A stretch of DNA of 64,000 nucleotides, taken from the NCBI RefSeq assembly GCF_027409185.1, contig NC_084463.1, forward strand, positions 159,193,869 through 159,257,868, written 5' to 3'. How positions within the stretch are numbered: the first letter of the stretch is position 1; every line of letters begins with the position of its first letter. The translations under genes and the position numbers were made by a program. The notes beneath the pieces were generated by a model that saw nothing but the letters and a program-made list of their open reading frames with translations, did no database searches and was not told the DNA's origin. The DNA is from Cynocephalus volans. Taxonomy: Eukaryota > Chordata > Mammalia > Dermoptera > Cynocephalidae. Positions 42,308-54,944 of this stretch are shown here, piece after piece.

Positions 42308-42579
42308 AGAGATGAGGTCTCGCTGTGTTGCCCAGGCTGCAGTGCTGTTCACAGGCACGATCCCCCTGCTGATCAGGGGTTTTGACCTAGGCCGGTTCAC
42401 CCAGACTTAGGCAACCTGGTGGTCCCCCACTCCCAAGAGGCCACTATATTGATGCCAAACTTAGTGCAGGCACCCGATGGGCATAGCACACTACAGCCCA
42501 GAACTTCTGGGCTCAAGTGATCCTCCAGCCTCAGCCTCCCAAGTAAATGGAACAACAGGCATGTGCCACTGCTCCCGGC
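42308..42579 (-). pseudogene. Near full-length 7SL RNA retropseudogene
   Basis: Reverse complement of 7SL RNA: the 3' end is at 42308 (agagatgaggtctcgctgtg on +) and the 5' end at 42579 (gctcccggc on +), with the S domain between (ggcaacctggtggtccccca). Imperfect flanks ttaagtgttt and ttacgtgttt fit a target-site duplication. Diverged at many sites, so a pseudogene. Confidence 0.88.
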
Positions 42580-42611
42580 CCCCTTACGTGTTTATTAAAA
42601 AGTGTCACTGC

Positions 42612-42690
42612 CAGGGCCAGCCTGTGGCTCACTTGGGAGAGTGTGGTGCTGACAACACCAAGTCAAGTGTTAAAATCCCCTTACCGGTCA

Positions 42691-42720
<30 letters not shown>
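42612..42720 (+). mobile_element. tRNA-derived SINE, right-type monomer
   Basis: agggccagcctgtggctcac, ttgggagagtgtggtgctga, gatcccc-like ttaaaatccccttaccggtc, A-tail of about 25. Duplication gtgtcactgc and ctgtcactgc. Confidence 0.9.
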
Positions 42721-42721
<1 letters not shown>

Positions 42722-43831
42722 CTGTCACTGCGTTTCATAAGGTTGTGTTTCCCAATTCTTAGGGAAAAACAGACATTTTTTCTGATTAAAAGAAAAGTTT
42801 CTTTCACACAATATAGACCCAATTGCTTTTTACTTGCATGTGGCCTTCTGGAAGTTCTCTGAAGGGACAACAGCCCTGACATGTCAAGTTCTGAACAGTG
42901 AAAGGTTAGCCATGTTCAAAGCTGGCAGCAGTGCAGGAGACAGAGAACTTGCACCCTAAGCTGCTGGGACATGTGCAGCTTCTTTGGGGTTCTGCTGGCT
43001 TTGTAGCAGCTGGGGGATGCGATTGTCCTCGCTATGTCCAATCAACCACGAATGCCTGCAGATTCTGGCTACTGACCTCCACATCTTCCCTACCGATTAT
43101 GCTTCCCGAGCCCATCACCTCTCCCAGCTCCATTTCATCAGCCGCCTCCTGTATGTCCCCCCGCACTCCAGTCTTGTTCCTGGCAATCCATTCTCCACAC
43201 GACAGCTAATAGGATCTCTCTAAAGCAAATCTGATGCCGCCTCAGAATCAGAATCTGGTCCTTCGTAGCCTACTTACCCCTTCAGCCTCATCGCCCACCC
43301 ACAACACTTCAGCCCCTCTCAAGGAAGCAGCTTTGCACAAACATCTTCTTCTGCCCCTGGTTCGAGCCTCATCATTCTTTAAGTTTCCTTTAGTCATTTC
43401 AAGGGCCCCCCAGGTCTGGATGAGGTGACCCCCATAAAGCTCAGTTAGAAAAACATAAGAATGTGAGTGCCTGATTATTTGTATGTCAGAATAATCTACT
43501 GAAATGTTAATTCGTCTTTTGTTCTCACTGCTATGGGAGAAATGGCAGGCCTTTGACTTTGAAAGCCTGGGTTAATAGAGGCAAAGTAGCAGGATTGTTC
43601 CAGAGAGGAAGGATCTCAGGAGTTGAAAGGAGAACTAGCAGGATTCCAGGGGAGGCAGGAAGAGATGCCTGTGGGTGACTCCTAGGTCTTGAGAGCAATG
43701 GGAAGGGTCTCTCTGGACTGTACTCAAGGTGAAGTTTGTCAGGCTCTGAAAAAATGTAACAGCGGATCTGGGTGGTCAGGAAAAGGTACCCCTGAGAAAG
43801 GCCAAGCAATGGAGAGATCTGAAGGCAGGGT

Positions 43832-43869
43832 GGGATTGAATCAGGTGATTGGGATTGAATCAGGTGATT
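43832..43869. repeat. Two-copy 19-bp tandem repeat
   Basis: Unit gggattgaatcaggtgatt occurs twice exactly, followed by a partial third copy (gggattg). Confidence 0.95.
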
Positions 43870-44057
43870 GGGATTGGGGATGATCATTCCAGTCATTCCA
43901 GCATGTGCAAAGGCCCTGTGGTGGAAGGGAACAGATTCACACTAAGAGGAAAGCATGGATGAGGTATGACTGGAGGTAAGGCCGAGCATGTGGGGCTTTA
44001 CAAGCTTTGTAAAGGAATTTGGTCTTTATTCTAAGAGCAATGGGAAGCAACTGAAGG

Positions 44058-44059
<2 letters not shown>

Positions 44060-44112
<53 letters not shown>
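44060..44112. repeat. (TG)n microsatellite
   Basis: About 26 TG units inside old repeat text. Confidence 0.95.
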
Positions 44113-46084
44113 GGGGGAGGGGTGTGGCATCGGATTTGTATTTTGATAGGATAACTGTGGAGACATATTTCAGAGAGACAAAGAGTAAAGGCAGGAAGAC
44201 TTAATAGAGGCTATCAAATCAGACCCAGAGAGAAACAGGAGCTGCCAGGAATAGGATTGTGGTCATGGAAATACAGAAAGAGGCCGATTCCAGGGTTACT
44301 GAGGAAGGAAGCTCAACAGAATTGGGGGGTGGACTGAGGGCGGAGAGGGCGGTTGCAGTGATGACATGGAAGTTTTGGGTTTGCATGAAAGGTAAGCTGG
44401 AGGTGCTACTCACTGAGCTGAGGGACATTAGGAGAGAAGTGGGCTTGGGAAGGGATGTATCAACCCCAGTAGCAGATAGGGGTGTATCTGTTACATTTGG
44501 CTGCAGGTAGCAGAAGGCAGAGGCCAAATATAAGGCTATTTATTGTTTACATGAGAAGTCAGGAGGTGGGAGGTCCCACAGTCCTTCCCGCTCTTCAGCG
44601 CCATCATTTCTAGCCTGCCGGCTTGTTGCTCCTATGTTTGTTGTCTCATGCTTGAAACCTGTTCACCACAGCTCCAAATATCATCTGCTCATACCAGCAT
44701 TCCAAGGTGGAAGAAAGGTACACGGACAAAAGGTCTTTCTCTCCAGAGGTTCTGTCTTCTCATCTGGGGAGCAAAATCTTGTCCAGAAACGCTGCAGCAA
44801 ATTTTCCCTCACCTCTCATTGGCCAGAACTGGTTGCATGGCCAGCCCGGCTACAAAGGAAGCTAGGAATTTTTGTATCTGGCTTTTAGCGACAGGGAAAG
44901 CGATTATCATTGGTAACCTAAATTAACCATAATCTACATTAACCATAATTCATCCCCTAGGACGGAGGAAGGAGTCTATCTTCCAAAAATCAAGAAATCT
45001 CCACCTACTTCCTGTACCGAGCAGTGATCTCCTGGCAGGGATAAAGGAGCTGGGAAAGGGCTGGTGGTTTGCAAGAACTGGGTGTACATGGGTGTACTGT
45101 CATTTGTGCAGCCCACACTCATCCTTCCTTCTGGAAACAGCACCTCCATTTTTTCTTCTGGAATGATCCCTCATCTCACACTCAAACCAAGTGGCTTGGG
45201 TACAGCTGATCTCATCCCCCATATTGAGGAGTTGGCATATGACCCAAGTATGGTTGCCAGATAAAATAAAGGGTACATACCTGGGAATACTAATCCAAAA
45301 ACTTTATTCATTGTGTATCTGAAATTCAAATGTAACCCAATGTCCTGTATTTCTATGTGCCAAATCTGTCAACTCAAGACCAAGGGCTACCAATAGGACA
45401 CTGGGTTCGTTTGGAAAATGCCATGAGTCCTAAGTTAGCCTGAGGCCGAGGAGAATCACCCATCAGACATTTGCTGGAGCTCTCTGGAAAGAGGTTGCAC
45501 TGGGATTGCAAAGCTAGCAGAACATAAGATCAGCTGCAGGAGTGGGCCCAAAACCTAAATCAGGTCCATCAGAAAATTCTTTTCCCCAATTACAATGATT
45601 TGGTTCATAGCGGGCACACAACCCAAGCCAAGTCAGCAAGACCCATCATAGGGCTAATAATGGAATTATTGGGAAAAAGAAATCTCTGTCAGCCAGAGTT
45701 GCTGAGCTAGAGGAATGTAAACCTGAGGGTGCTGGTGGCCATCTCACCCCACGTCAGGAGGGTGGCCTAAGAGTGAAGTCAGCAGAGAAGGAACTAGGAG
45801 CAAGAGATGGAAAGACAGATCCTGAGCCCCTAATATCAGCCAGGCCTGAAGTTACTCTACCCCTGAACTTTTCAGTTAACTGAGCTAATTGCTTTCCTTT
45901 ATGGCTTAAACCAGTTTGAGTTGGGGTTCTGTCACTTGCCACCAAGATAGTTCTGATTAGGGAAGATCCCAGGTTCAATTTCGGGCGTAGTAAGTCTGGG
46001 ATGCCTCATACCAGAGATATCAAGTAGGCTGTTGCAAATGTCGATCTGAGGTAGAGGTTTAAGCTGGTAAAGCTCCTTTGTATA

Positions 46085-46190
46085 GATGGCAATTGAATTC
46101 CCCATGCCAAGAACAGGGCCTGGCAAAAGGTAGATCTTCAATGAATATTTGATGAATATATGAATGAATGGAAAATGAATGAATGAATAT
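46085..46190 (+). mobile_element. L2 LINE 3' end with GAAT repeats
   Basis: caagaacagggcctggcaaa, aggtagatcttcaatgaata, then gaatgaatgaat: typical L2 tail. Confidence 0.65.
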
Positions 46191-46404
46191 AGAAGTCTGA
46201 TTATTCCTTAGTAGCCTTTTAAAACCAGAAGTGCTGACCAGACCAGGTAAATGGGATAAATAGAATAAATACAGATTAGAAAACGTTAGTGAACTGAAAG
46301 ACCAAATTGAGTTAACTTTGCCAGAAAGAAGAATCAAAGAACAAAAAATTAGAAAATAGAAAAGATGTAAGATGCAGAGGATACGAGTAGAAATAAAAAT
46401 ATCC

Positions 46405-46470
46405 AGCTTTGTGCAGTGGCAGTATCATAATCAATGAGGTTTTTCTGAGGCACGATTATTGCTAATAGAA
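46405..46470 (+). pseudogene. 5' half of a U4 snRNA retropseudogene
   Basis: agctttgtgcagtggcagta and the following bases to gctaatagaa track the first ~66 bases of U4 snRNA, including the gattattgctaat element. The copy stops before the second half. It is flanked by aaaaatatcc (46395-46404) and aagaatatcc (46473-46482), a near-perfect target-site duplication, with no A-tail. This is the known pattern of truncated snRNA pseudogenes. Confidence 0.88.
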
Positions 46471-46599
46471 GTAAGAATATCCAGATAATAAGATTTCGGA
46501 AAGAGAAACATAAAAATGGAGAGGAAAAAATATTTGAAGGAATAATGAAGATAAAATTTTTTATAATTCAAGAAAAGATCAAAAGGACTCCTGTTTCCA

Positions 46600-46777
46600 G
46601 GCTGGCCCATGGCTCACTCGGGAGAGTGTGGTGCTGATAACACCAAGGCCACAGGTTCGGATCCTATATAGGGATGGCTGGTTGGCTCACTGGCTGAGCG
46701 TGGTGCTGACAACACCAAGCCAAGGGTTGAGATCCCCTTACCGGTCATCTTTAAAAAAAAAAAAAAAAAAAAAAAAA
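46600..46777 (+). mobile_element. tRNA-Ile-derived SINE, dimer
   Basis: ggctggcccatggctcactc ... ggttcggatcctatataggg, then ggctggttggctcactggct ... ttaccggtcatcttt and a long A-tail. Confidence 0.92.
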
Positions 46778-46779
46778 CT

Positions 46780-49245
46780 TTCAGTAAAATGGAATAGAGG
46801 GGAACTTCCTCAATGTGATAAAGAATACAAAAAACCTACAGCTAACATTATACTTAAGTGGGAAACTAGAAGCTTTCTCATTAAGATTAGGAACAAGGCA
46901 AAGATGTTCTCTCTTACCGTTCCTTTTCAACATCATACTGGATGTCCTGACTAATGCAATAAGACAAGAAAAGGAAATATAAAGTATCCTGACTGGGAAG
47001 GAAAAAATAAAACTGCCTTTGTTTGCAGATTACGTGATTATCCATGTAGAAAATATGAAGGAATTGACAAAAACAAAAAAAACAGAAAAACTCCTGGAAC
47101 TAATAAGCAATTATAGCCAGGTTGCAGGATACGAGTTCAATACACAAAAATCAATTGCTTTCCTATATATCAGCAAAAAGCAAGTAATATTTGAAATTAA
47201 AGACACAATATCATTTATATTAGCATTCAAAAAAATAAAATGTTTAGGTATAAACCTAACAAAATTTGTACAAGATCTACATGAGGAAAACTACAAAACT
47301 CTGAAGAAAGAAATCAAAAAACTAATAAACTGAGAGATAATCCATATTTATGCATAGGAAAACTCAATATTGTCAAGATATCAGATCTTTCCAATTTAGC
47401 CTATAGATTCAATGCAATCCCAATCAAAATCTCAGCAAGTTATTTTGTGGAAATTGACAAACTTATTCTAAAGTTTTATGGAAAGGCAAAAGACTCAGAA
47501 TAGCTAACACAAAATTGAAAGGGAAAAAGTTGTAGAACTGACACTATCTAACTTTAAGACTTAGTATAAAGCTACAGTAATTAAGATAGTGTGGTATTGG
47601 TAAAAGAATAGACACATAGATCAATTGAACAGAATAGAGAACCCGGAAATAGACTATATAGATATAGATGTCACCTGATCTTTGACAAAGGGGCAAAGGC
47701 AATACAATGGAGAAAAGGTATCTTTTCAACAAATGGTGCCGGAACAACTGGACGTCCACATGCAAAAATAAAAAAATGAATCTAGACACAGACCTTACAA
47801 CCTTCAGAAAAATTAGTTCAAAATAAATTACAGACTTAAACATAAAAGAACGCAGAACTATACAACTCCTAGAAAATAATACAGGGGAACACCTGGATGA
47901 CTTTGGGTTAGTGATGACATTTTGGATATACCACTAAAAGCAAAATCCATGAAAGAAAGACTTGACAAGCTGGACTTCATTAAGGTTAAAATTTTCTGCT
48001 CAGCAAGAGATAGTGTCAAGAGAATAAAAAGAAGAGGCATGAACTGGGAGAAAATATTTGCAAAATGCATATCAGATAAAAGACTTATCCAAAATACACA
48101 AAGAACTCTTAAAACCCAAGAATAAGAAAGTGTTCCAAAGACTTTAACAGAAAACCTCACCAGAGAAGATATGCAAATGGCAAATAAGAATATGAAAAGA
48201 CACTGCACATCACATGTCATTAGTAAAATAAAAATTAAAACAACAATGAGATACCACTACACACCTATTAGGATGGTCAAAATCCAGAACACCAGCACCA
48301 CCAAATGCTGGGGAAGATGTGCAACAATAGGAACTCTCATCCGTTGCTGGTGGATATACAGTTTGGCAGTTTCCTACAAAACTAAATATACTCTTACCAG
48401 GCCGGCCCGTGGCTCACTTGGTAGAGTGCGGTGCTGATAACAGCAAGGCCACGGGTTCGGATCCTATATAGGGATGGCCGGTTTGCTCACTGGCTGAGCG
48501 TGGTGCTGACAACACCAAGCCAAGGGTTGAGATCCCCTTACCGGTCATCTTTTAAAAAATAAATAAATAAATAAATATACTCTTACCATGTGATCCAGGA
48601 ATCACTCTCCTTTGTATTTACCCAAAAGAATTGGGTAAGCAACCAAGATGTCGTTCAGCAGTTGAATGGATAAATACACTGGTACATCCAGACAGTGGAA
48701 TATTATTCAGCACTAAAAAAAGGAAGAAATATCAAGTCATGAAGAGATGTGGGGGAAATTTAATGCATATTACTAAGTAAAAGAAACTAATCTAAAAAGA
48801 CTACATAATGTGTGATAACTATGTGACATTCTGGAAAAGTCACAATGGAGACAGTAAAAAGATCAGTGGTTGCCAGGGGTTAGGGGAGAAGGAACAATGA
48901 ATACGTGGAGCACAGAGGATTTTCAGGGCAGTGCAACTACTCTGTATGGTACTATAGCCGTGGATACATGTCATTACACATTCGTCCAAACCCATAAAAT
49001 GTCCAACACCAAGAATGAACCCTAATGTAGACTGTGATCTTTGAGTGATAATGATGTGTCCATGTGGGTTCATCAATTGTAGCAAACGTACCACTCTGGT
49101 CAAGGACATTGATAACTCAGGCGTCTATGCATGTGTGGGGATAGGGTTACATGGGAACTCTCTGTACCTTCCTCTAAATTCTGCTGTAGACCTTAAAATG
49201 CTCTAAAAGATATAGTAGACTTTTTTAAAAAGATAATTTTTGTCT
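46780..49245 (+). mobile_element. L1 fragment: ORF2 RT to 3' UTR
   Basis: Translations follow L1 ORF2, including a 104-codon frame at 47019-47333. The catalytic-type motif reads FADY rather than FADD, so one key aspartate is lost. Further stops follow and a SINE interrupts it at 48400. Inactive. Confidence 0.82.
48400..48572 (+). mobile_element. tRNA-Ile-derived SINE, dimer
   Basis: ggccggcccgtggctcactt ... ggttcggatcctatataggg; ccggtttgctcactggctga ... ttaccggtcatctttt; AAAT tail. Exact 16-base duplication aaatatactcttacca at 48384-48399 and 48573-48588, in L1. Confidence 0.93.
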
Positions 49246-49289
49246 TTTATACAAAATGTCCAACATGCAATCAACATTCACTAGACAAA

Positions 49290-49409
49290 GGGCTGGCCGA
49301 TGAGCTCAGTTGGTTAGAGCATGGTGTTAAAACAACACGGTAAAGGGTTTGAATCCCTGCATCAAGCAGCTGCCAAAAATAAAAAACCCAACCAAACAAA
49401 CAAAAAACC
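49290..49409 (+). mobile_element. tRNA-Ile-derived SINE, monomer
   Basis: gggctggccgatgagctcag, ttggttagagcatggtgtta, gggtttgaatccctgcatca, agcagctgcc, A-rich tail. Duplication attcactagacaa and atttactagacaa. Confidence 0.88.
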
Positions 49410-49423
49410 ATTTACTAGACAAG

Positions 49424-50929
49424 AAATTAGGCAGTAGAGGGTCCCCCACGTTTTTTCTGTGTCCTGACCAAAAACCAGAGTGGCTTGACCCATCTGTGAC
49501 CCAGTCAGCTGTAGGTTCCTCCCATCGGGCTTGAAACAACCTGGGGCCTTGAACATTCCCAGGCACTGATAAAAGTATCTGGGTTGTTGCCCAAAACACT
49601 GAAAGAAACTGGTCCCGGCCCTGAGCCAAATTCCTTAAACCCTCATGTAAACTCCGTACCCTGCACCCTCGATGCAAGTGTACCTAGGGAGAGCATCCCT
49701 CGCTCCCTCTGTCCTCATGCTAAGCTGCAGCACTGGGTAAGTTCCCCTAACAAATGCTTTGGACTGATCGCCCCAGCGTTTAGTGCTTCTTTATTTGGAA
49801 CCCGAAACATCTCCATCTTGGGGTGGTTTGGGGCAGTCTCTCATGGAAATTTCCCCGTCACCGCTTTTGGGGCAATTCCAGCCACAGTTCTGTGGGACAA
49901 AACAAGCAGGAAAATATGAGTAACATTTAAGAGGAAAAAAAGAACAGAAATTAGAAGCAGATTCACAGATAAACCAGATATTGCAGTAAATAGACATGGA
50001 CTTTATTATTAATATGTTAAAGAAAGAGAAAAAGGAGAGAACATGGTGAAAAGATGTAGTGGACTTTTCATAGAGAATCAGAATCTATTACAAAAAAAGT
50101 CAAATGGACAAATATGTAATTTCTGAAATTAAGAACACATTGGATGGATGTGGGAGTTTTGTGCTGTGTGTGTAGCTAAGCTGGAATATCCTCCTTCCTA
50201 TGTGGTTCTGGGTTAGAGTTGGCTCAGAGACAACTATGAGATGTTGAGAAGGCGGAAATGATGAAGCAGCCACTGCACTTTGGTTAAAGATTCCAGTGGA
50301 TCCCAGATTGTCCAGCTCTTCTTTCCAACTGCTGGCCCTGTTGACCAGCAATGATCCCCACCCAGCACCACATGCAGAGGCGGCAGCCTTCCCCAGACAT
50401 CTGCACCAGCTCTCCTTGCCAGACCCCCTCTGGCAGCTGAATGTGCCTTGGCTTCCGAGATCTCCACGGTTCCCATTATAATACATTGCTTCTTCTCTAT
50501 TAAACTGTCCCGTAGCCTCACAGGATATTGCAATGACAAACCAACTGAGAAAGAAAAACTTTGGGCCTGGTTTACAAATGATTCTGCGTAATATGTTGGC
50601 CCTGTCTGCATGTGCACAGCTGTGGCACAACCGCCCCACCCAGGGTTGACCCTGAAAGACAGTGGTGAAGGGAAAACTTCCCAGTAGGCAGACCTTGAGC
50701 AAAGCACATGGTGGCTCTTTTTTTTTTCTAGAGAGAGATAGCCAGATGTACAAATCTACATCGATTCATGACCAGTCACTAATGGTTTGGCTGGTGGTCA
50801 GGGATTTGGGAGAAACATGATTTTAGAAAATTGGTGACAAGGAGATCTAGGTAAGAAATATGTGGACAGACCCCTCTGAGGGGGAACAGAACATGAAGGT
50901 GTTTTGCTCCGTGTGAATGCTCACTGAAA
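49424..50929. other. Intergenic; possible old LTR text and a 217-codon open frame
   Basis: 49600-49820 has LTR-like features (a ccctaacaaatgctttggac stretch and a tail of retroviral LTR style), too weak to assign. A - strand frame at 50100-50753 is open for 217 codons, but a second - strand frame is also open over 50234-50707. No family is recognised. Confidence 0.35.
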
Positions 50930-51895
50930 AGGCAAACAACCTGCTAAGCATGGGCAAAAGACTAGAACAAGTTCTTCAAAAAAGTAGAAATTGAAATGGC
51001 CAATAAATGTGAAAAAATGTGTTCAACATCACTAGTCATCAGAGAAATGCAAACAAAAGCACAATGAGATACCACTCCACGCTCACCAGAATGGCTCAAA
51101 TTGCAAAGACTGGCAATAAACAGCGTCAATGAGGATTGGGACAGCTGGAACTCTCTTACATCGCTGATGAGAGTTTAAATGAGTACAACCACTTTGGGAA
51201 AATGTTTAGAAGAACCTAGTAGAACTAAATATACCTATATGCTATGACTAAGAAATCCCACTGATGGATACATACTTAACAAAAATAAGTGCGTGTGTGT
51301 GTGTGTCCACCAAAAGACCTGTAAAAGAATGTTCATAGCAGCTTCATTTTAATAGTTCTAAACTAAAACAATGCTAATTTCTATCAACCGTGGAATAGGT
51401 AAATAAATTTTGCTCTGTTTATAAAATGGAATACTACAAAGCAATGAACAAGAACAAAATACTACTATACACAATAACATGAATAAATTTTACACACGTA
51501 ATGTTGGGTATAAGAAGTCAGATGCAAACAGTGCCTTTAATTATTCTGGATTACTACTTATTATTTCATTTACATGACATTTAAAAAAAAAGTGGGCTGG
51601 CTGGTTAGCTCAGTTGGTAGAGTGCAGTGCTGATAACACCAAGGTCTGGGGTTTGATCCCTGTACTGGCCAGCAAAAAAAAAAAAGACCTATGGTATGGA
51701 GGTCAGAATGATTGTTACTCTTTGAGTACCGAGTGGGAAAGTACATGATGGCACTTTCTGGGGTACTGGAAATGTTCTATATTTTTTCGGCTTTGATTAT
51801 ACAAGTGTACGGATATGTTTAGATATGCAAAAAAATTATCAAACCGTATACTTAAGATTTGTGTGCCTACGTAAATTTAGCCTCAATTTTAAAAA
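50930..51895 (+). mobile_element. L1 3' region
   Basis: L1 ORF2 end and 3' UTR text (aatgagataccactccacgc near 51064) to about 51895, split by a SINE at 51594. Confidence 0.72.
51594..51685 (+). mobile_element. tRNA-Ile-derived SINE, monomer, tRNA-like
   Basis: gggctggctggttagctcag, ttggtagagtgcagtgctga, taacaccaaggtctggggtt, tgatccctgtactggccagc, A-tail. Close to the tRNA-Ile body, with good A- and B-box regions. Confidence 0.9.
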
Positions 51896-53040
51896 TTAAA
51901 CTAAATTAAAACTCCACAGAAAACATTATCCTGAAAGGAGAATCCTTAGAATCACTCCCTCTGAAATTAGAAGTGTCTTAGTCGGTTCAGTCTGGCAAAA
52001 CAAAATACCGCAAACTGGGTAGCTTAAACAACAGAAATTTATTTTCTCACAATTTTGGAGGCTGGGAAGTCCAAGATCAAGATGCTGGCTAATTCAGTTC
52101 CTGGTGAGGGCTCTCTGCCTGGCTTGCAGGGGGCTGCCTTCTCCCCGTGTCCTCCCACGGTGGAGAGAGAAACCTCTCTCTTTTCTTCTTCTTATAAGGG
52201 CATCATACTATTGAATTAGGGCTCCATTTAAACTTAATTATCTCCTAAAGACTCTATCTCCAAATGCCATCACTCACATTGGGGATTAGAACTTCAGCAT
52301 ACACATTTGGGTGGGACACAATTCAGTTCATAGCAATGAGTAAGATAAGAATGCTCACGATCACCCCTTCTATTTAACATGCCATTAGAGGTCCTGGACA
52401 GCACAATAAGACAAGAAAAAGAAATTACATATGCAAGGATTCTAAAATTTTAAGATACTGTAAAAAATCGTAAGTAGATGGAGAGAAATACTATGTTCAT
52501 AAATAGATAGACTTAATATCGAAGAGATGTCAATTCTCCCCAAACTGATCCGTAGATTTGGTATAATCTAAATCATTCCAATAGAACTTTTTATGGGACC
52601 TTTTACAATCATTTTAAAACTTACAAGGAAGTGTAAAGAACCAATGATAGTCAAGACTCTTCTGGAAAAAGAAAACCAGAGGGAGGACCCTTGTCCAACT
52701 AGGGATCAGAAATTATTACAAAGACATAGTACTTAATAACGTGAGGTACTGCAACAGGGCCAGGCAAATTGAATAACTCGGAAACAGACTCATGCTTTGT
52801 ATGGGACTTTGATACATGACAGACATGGTTTGTTCGGTCACTGAAGAAAGGAGGCATTGTTCAAAAAATGGAGATGGAAAACCTAGTTATCCTTATGAAT
52901 AAAAGTTAAAATGGATCTCTCCATTGTACCATGTAACGATAGCAACTCTCCATATGGATAAGGATTTAATATTAAAAGAAAACTTTAACATTTAATAGAA
53001 AAGAGACATGAATATTTTTAAAACTTTATAGTGGAGATAA
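51896..53040 (+). mobile_element. L1 ORF2 fragment split by MLT1 LTR
   Basis: L1 ORF2 text at 51900-51973 (acattatcctgaaaggagaa) resumes at 52336 (tcaccccttctatttaacat) and runs to about 53040. Decayed. Confidence 0.7.
51974..52335 (-). mobile_element. MLT1-type MaLR solo LTR, antisense
   Basis: tgtcttagtcggttcagtct, acaacagaaatttattttct, aggctgggaagtccaagatc, ending ttcagttcatagca: reverse complement of an MLT1 LTR. No internal genes. Confidence 0.82.
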
Positions 53041-54944
53041 CTTCCTAAACAAAAGAGAAAAAATGTAGTTTCCTCCTCCCTCCTTTATCCTTGCTTCTTC
53101 TCTCCTTCTTCTTTCTCAGAGCTAAGCTTTCCACGGGCCCATGTAGCAGAGGGAGTGCAGGGCCAGTGTGTTCCAGCCAATATACATGAATAGGACGTAC
53201 TGGGAAGAGGGGGAGGTTGAGGAAATAAGTAAGCACATTAAGGATAGTAGGAGTCACTTTTCCCACTATACGAGTTACAAACACAGAAAAAGGGGAGGCT
53301 GGAATAAACCCACAGTGTTGGACTGGAAGTGGAGTGTGGTGTCTGATCATGGATTTTAATATATGTAGATATAGATGTCTATTACTTTTTGTACCAAAAA
53401 ATAAGGATGTGTGCATAGAATGATACAGAAATGTTAAAGGACACAGAAGCCAACTGGAAGGGGTTCCCGTTCCACTAATTTGAGCATTAAAATAAATAAT
53501 AGTAGTTACAGATTAAAACCTTTTGAGTAAACTAGGAATCCATGAGTTTATGGATATAATATAAATACACAAATAAATACATAAATAAGGGAGAATGGAA
53601 AGCTCTACCTTACAGTAGAAGTCTGAAAGTATTGACCTACAAAATATTTATCAAATATTTGTTAATTAATATGTACACGATGCTTATTGTTTAACTTTAC
53701 AGGGGTGAATCCTGGCAGACACTATCTTAAGTGGTAAAAGTCAATATCATTGGCAATGCCACATGTTGACAGGGTGCACCTATAATGCAGAGAGAAGAAA
53801 ACAGTATCACTTATGAGGTATTTCTGCCCCAAATCCATAAATCATGAGGAAACACCAGCAAATCCAAAATGAGACATTCTGCAAAGTAACTGGCCTGTGC
53901 TCTTTAAAAATGTCAAGGTCATGAAAGACAAGGAAAATCTAAGGATGGGTCCAGATAAAAGGAGGCTAAAGGCGTGTAACAACAAATGAAGGGTATGATC
54001 CTGAATAAGATCCTTTGCTCTAAAGGGGGAGGAGACAGAGGGAAGTGGGTGTGGCTATAAAAGAGCAACAGGAGGGATTGGGCAGTGATGGGAGTGTCCT
54101 GCATGTTTTCTGTATGGATGTCAATATCCTGGTGGTGATATTCAATTATAGTTGTGCAAGACAGGAAGCTGGGTAATGGGCACAAAATATCTCTGTATTA
54201 CTTCTTACAATAGCATGTGAATCTATGATTATCCCAAATTTTAAAATCTAACTTAAAGGAAATATAAGTTCCATGCAGTAGTTTTTATATGGGAAAAAGA
54301 AATCCCATCATACCAAGCTTTTTCTTTCCTTCTTTCTTTTTTAATCCATTCTTAGAAATTTCATTTTTGTTAAAAATTGCCTGGTACATGCCAGGCACAG
54401 TGATAGATGCTATGGAGTAATACAAAGACTGCAACAACAAAAAGTCCAGGCATTAATTTGGTGTGCATTTACTGAGCATCTTCTGTATGTGAGGCACAGT
54501 TATAAGTGGCAAGGCTGTACATGTGAGTAAGACAAGGTGGTTGCCCTCTGGAAGCCTGGGCTAACTGGGGAAAGGAAAAGGGAAAGGGTATTTATAGGAT
54601 GTCTACAGTACAGGAGAACTTACTTCGGATTAAGAGGTCATAGGAGCTTCCCAGAAGAGGTGCCTGACCTGGCATTTATAGAAACAGATGCATATAAAAG
54701 AGAAGATCATTTCAGGCAAAAGAGGTAAAATGTGCAAAGACCCAGAATGGAGAGTAAGTATGTTAAATTTGGGGAATTCCAAGAGAGGAGTGAGGGTCCA
54801 ACACAGAGTTGGAGGGGGAAAGAAAGGAGCAAGAATATGGTAGAGACATAGTAGGCAGTTGTTGTTTTTGCCCACTCAGCATTTATTTCCCCTTTATATT
54901 ACAAAGGATGCTTTCAGGTGTAGGTAACAGAATATTCAATCAAA
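53041..54944. other. Intergenic, mostly unassigned
   Basis: Short open frames only. 54370-54760 contains old repeat text (gtacatgccaggcacagtga; aatgtgcaaagacccagaat). No gene recognised. Confidence 0.5.

Larger units (their letters stand above)
42732..46394. other. Intergenic block with old repeats
   Basis: Contains a 19-bp tandem duplication, a TG microsatellite, old repeat text near 43880-44350 and 44530-44960 (families not assigned), and an L2-like tail near 46085. No gene recognised. Confidence 0.5.

Noticed and set aside
47019-47333. Possible reverse-transcriptase gene or retron
   Set aside because: It is an L1 ORF2 remnant with a lost catalytic aspartate and flanking L1 text.
49600-49820. 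Retroviral solo LTR
   Set aside because: Suggestive motifs but no clear ends, duplication or family match, so not called as a feature.
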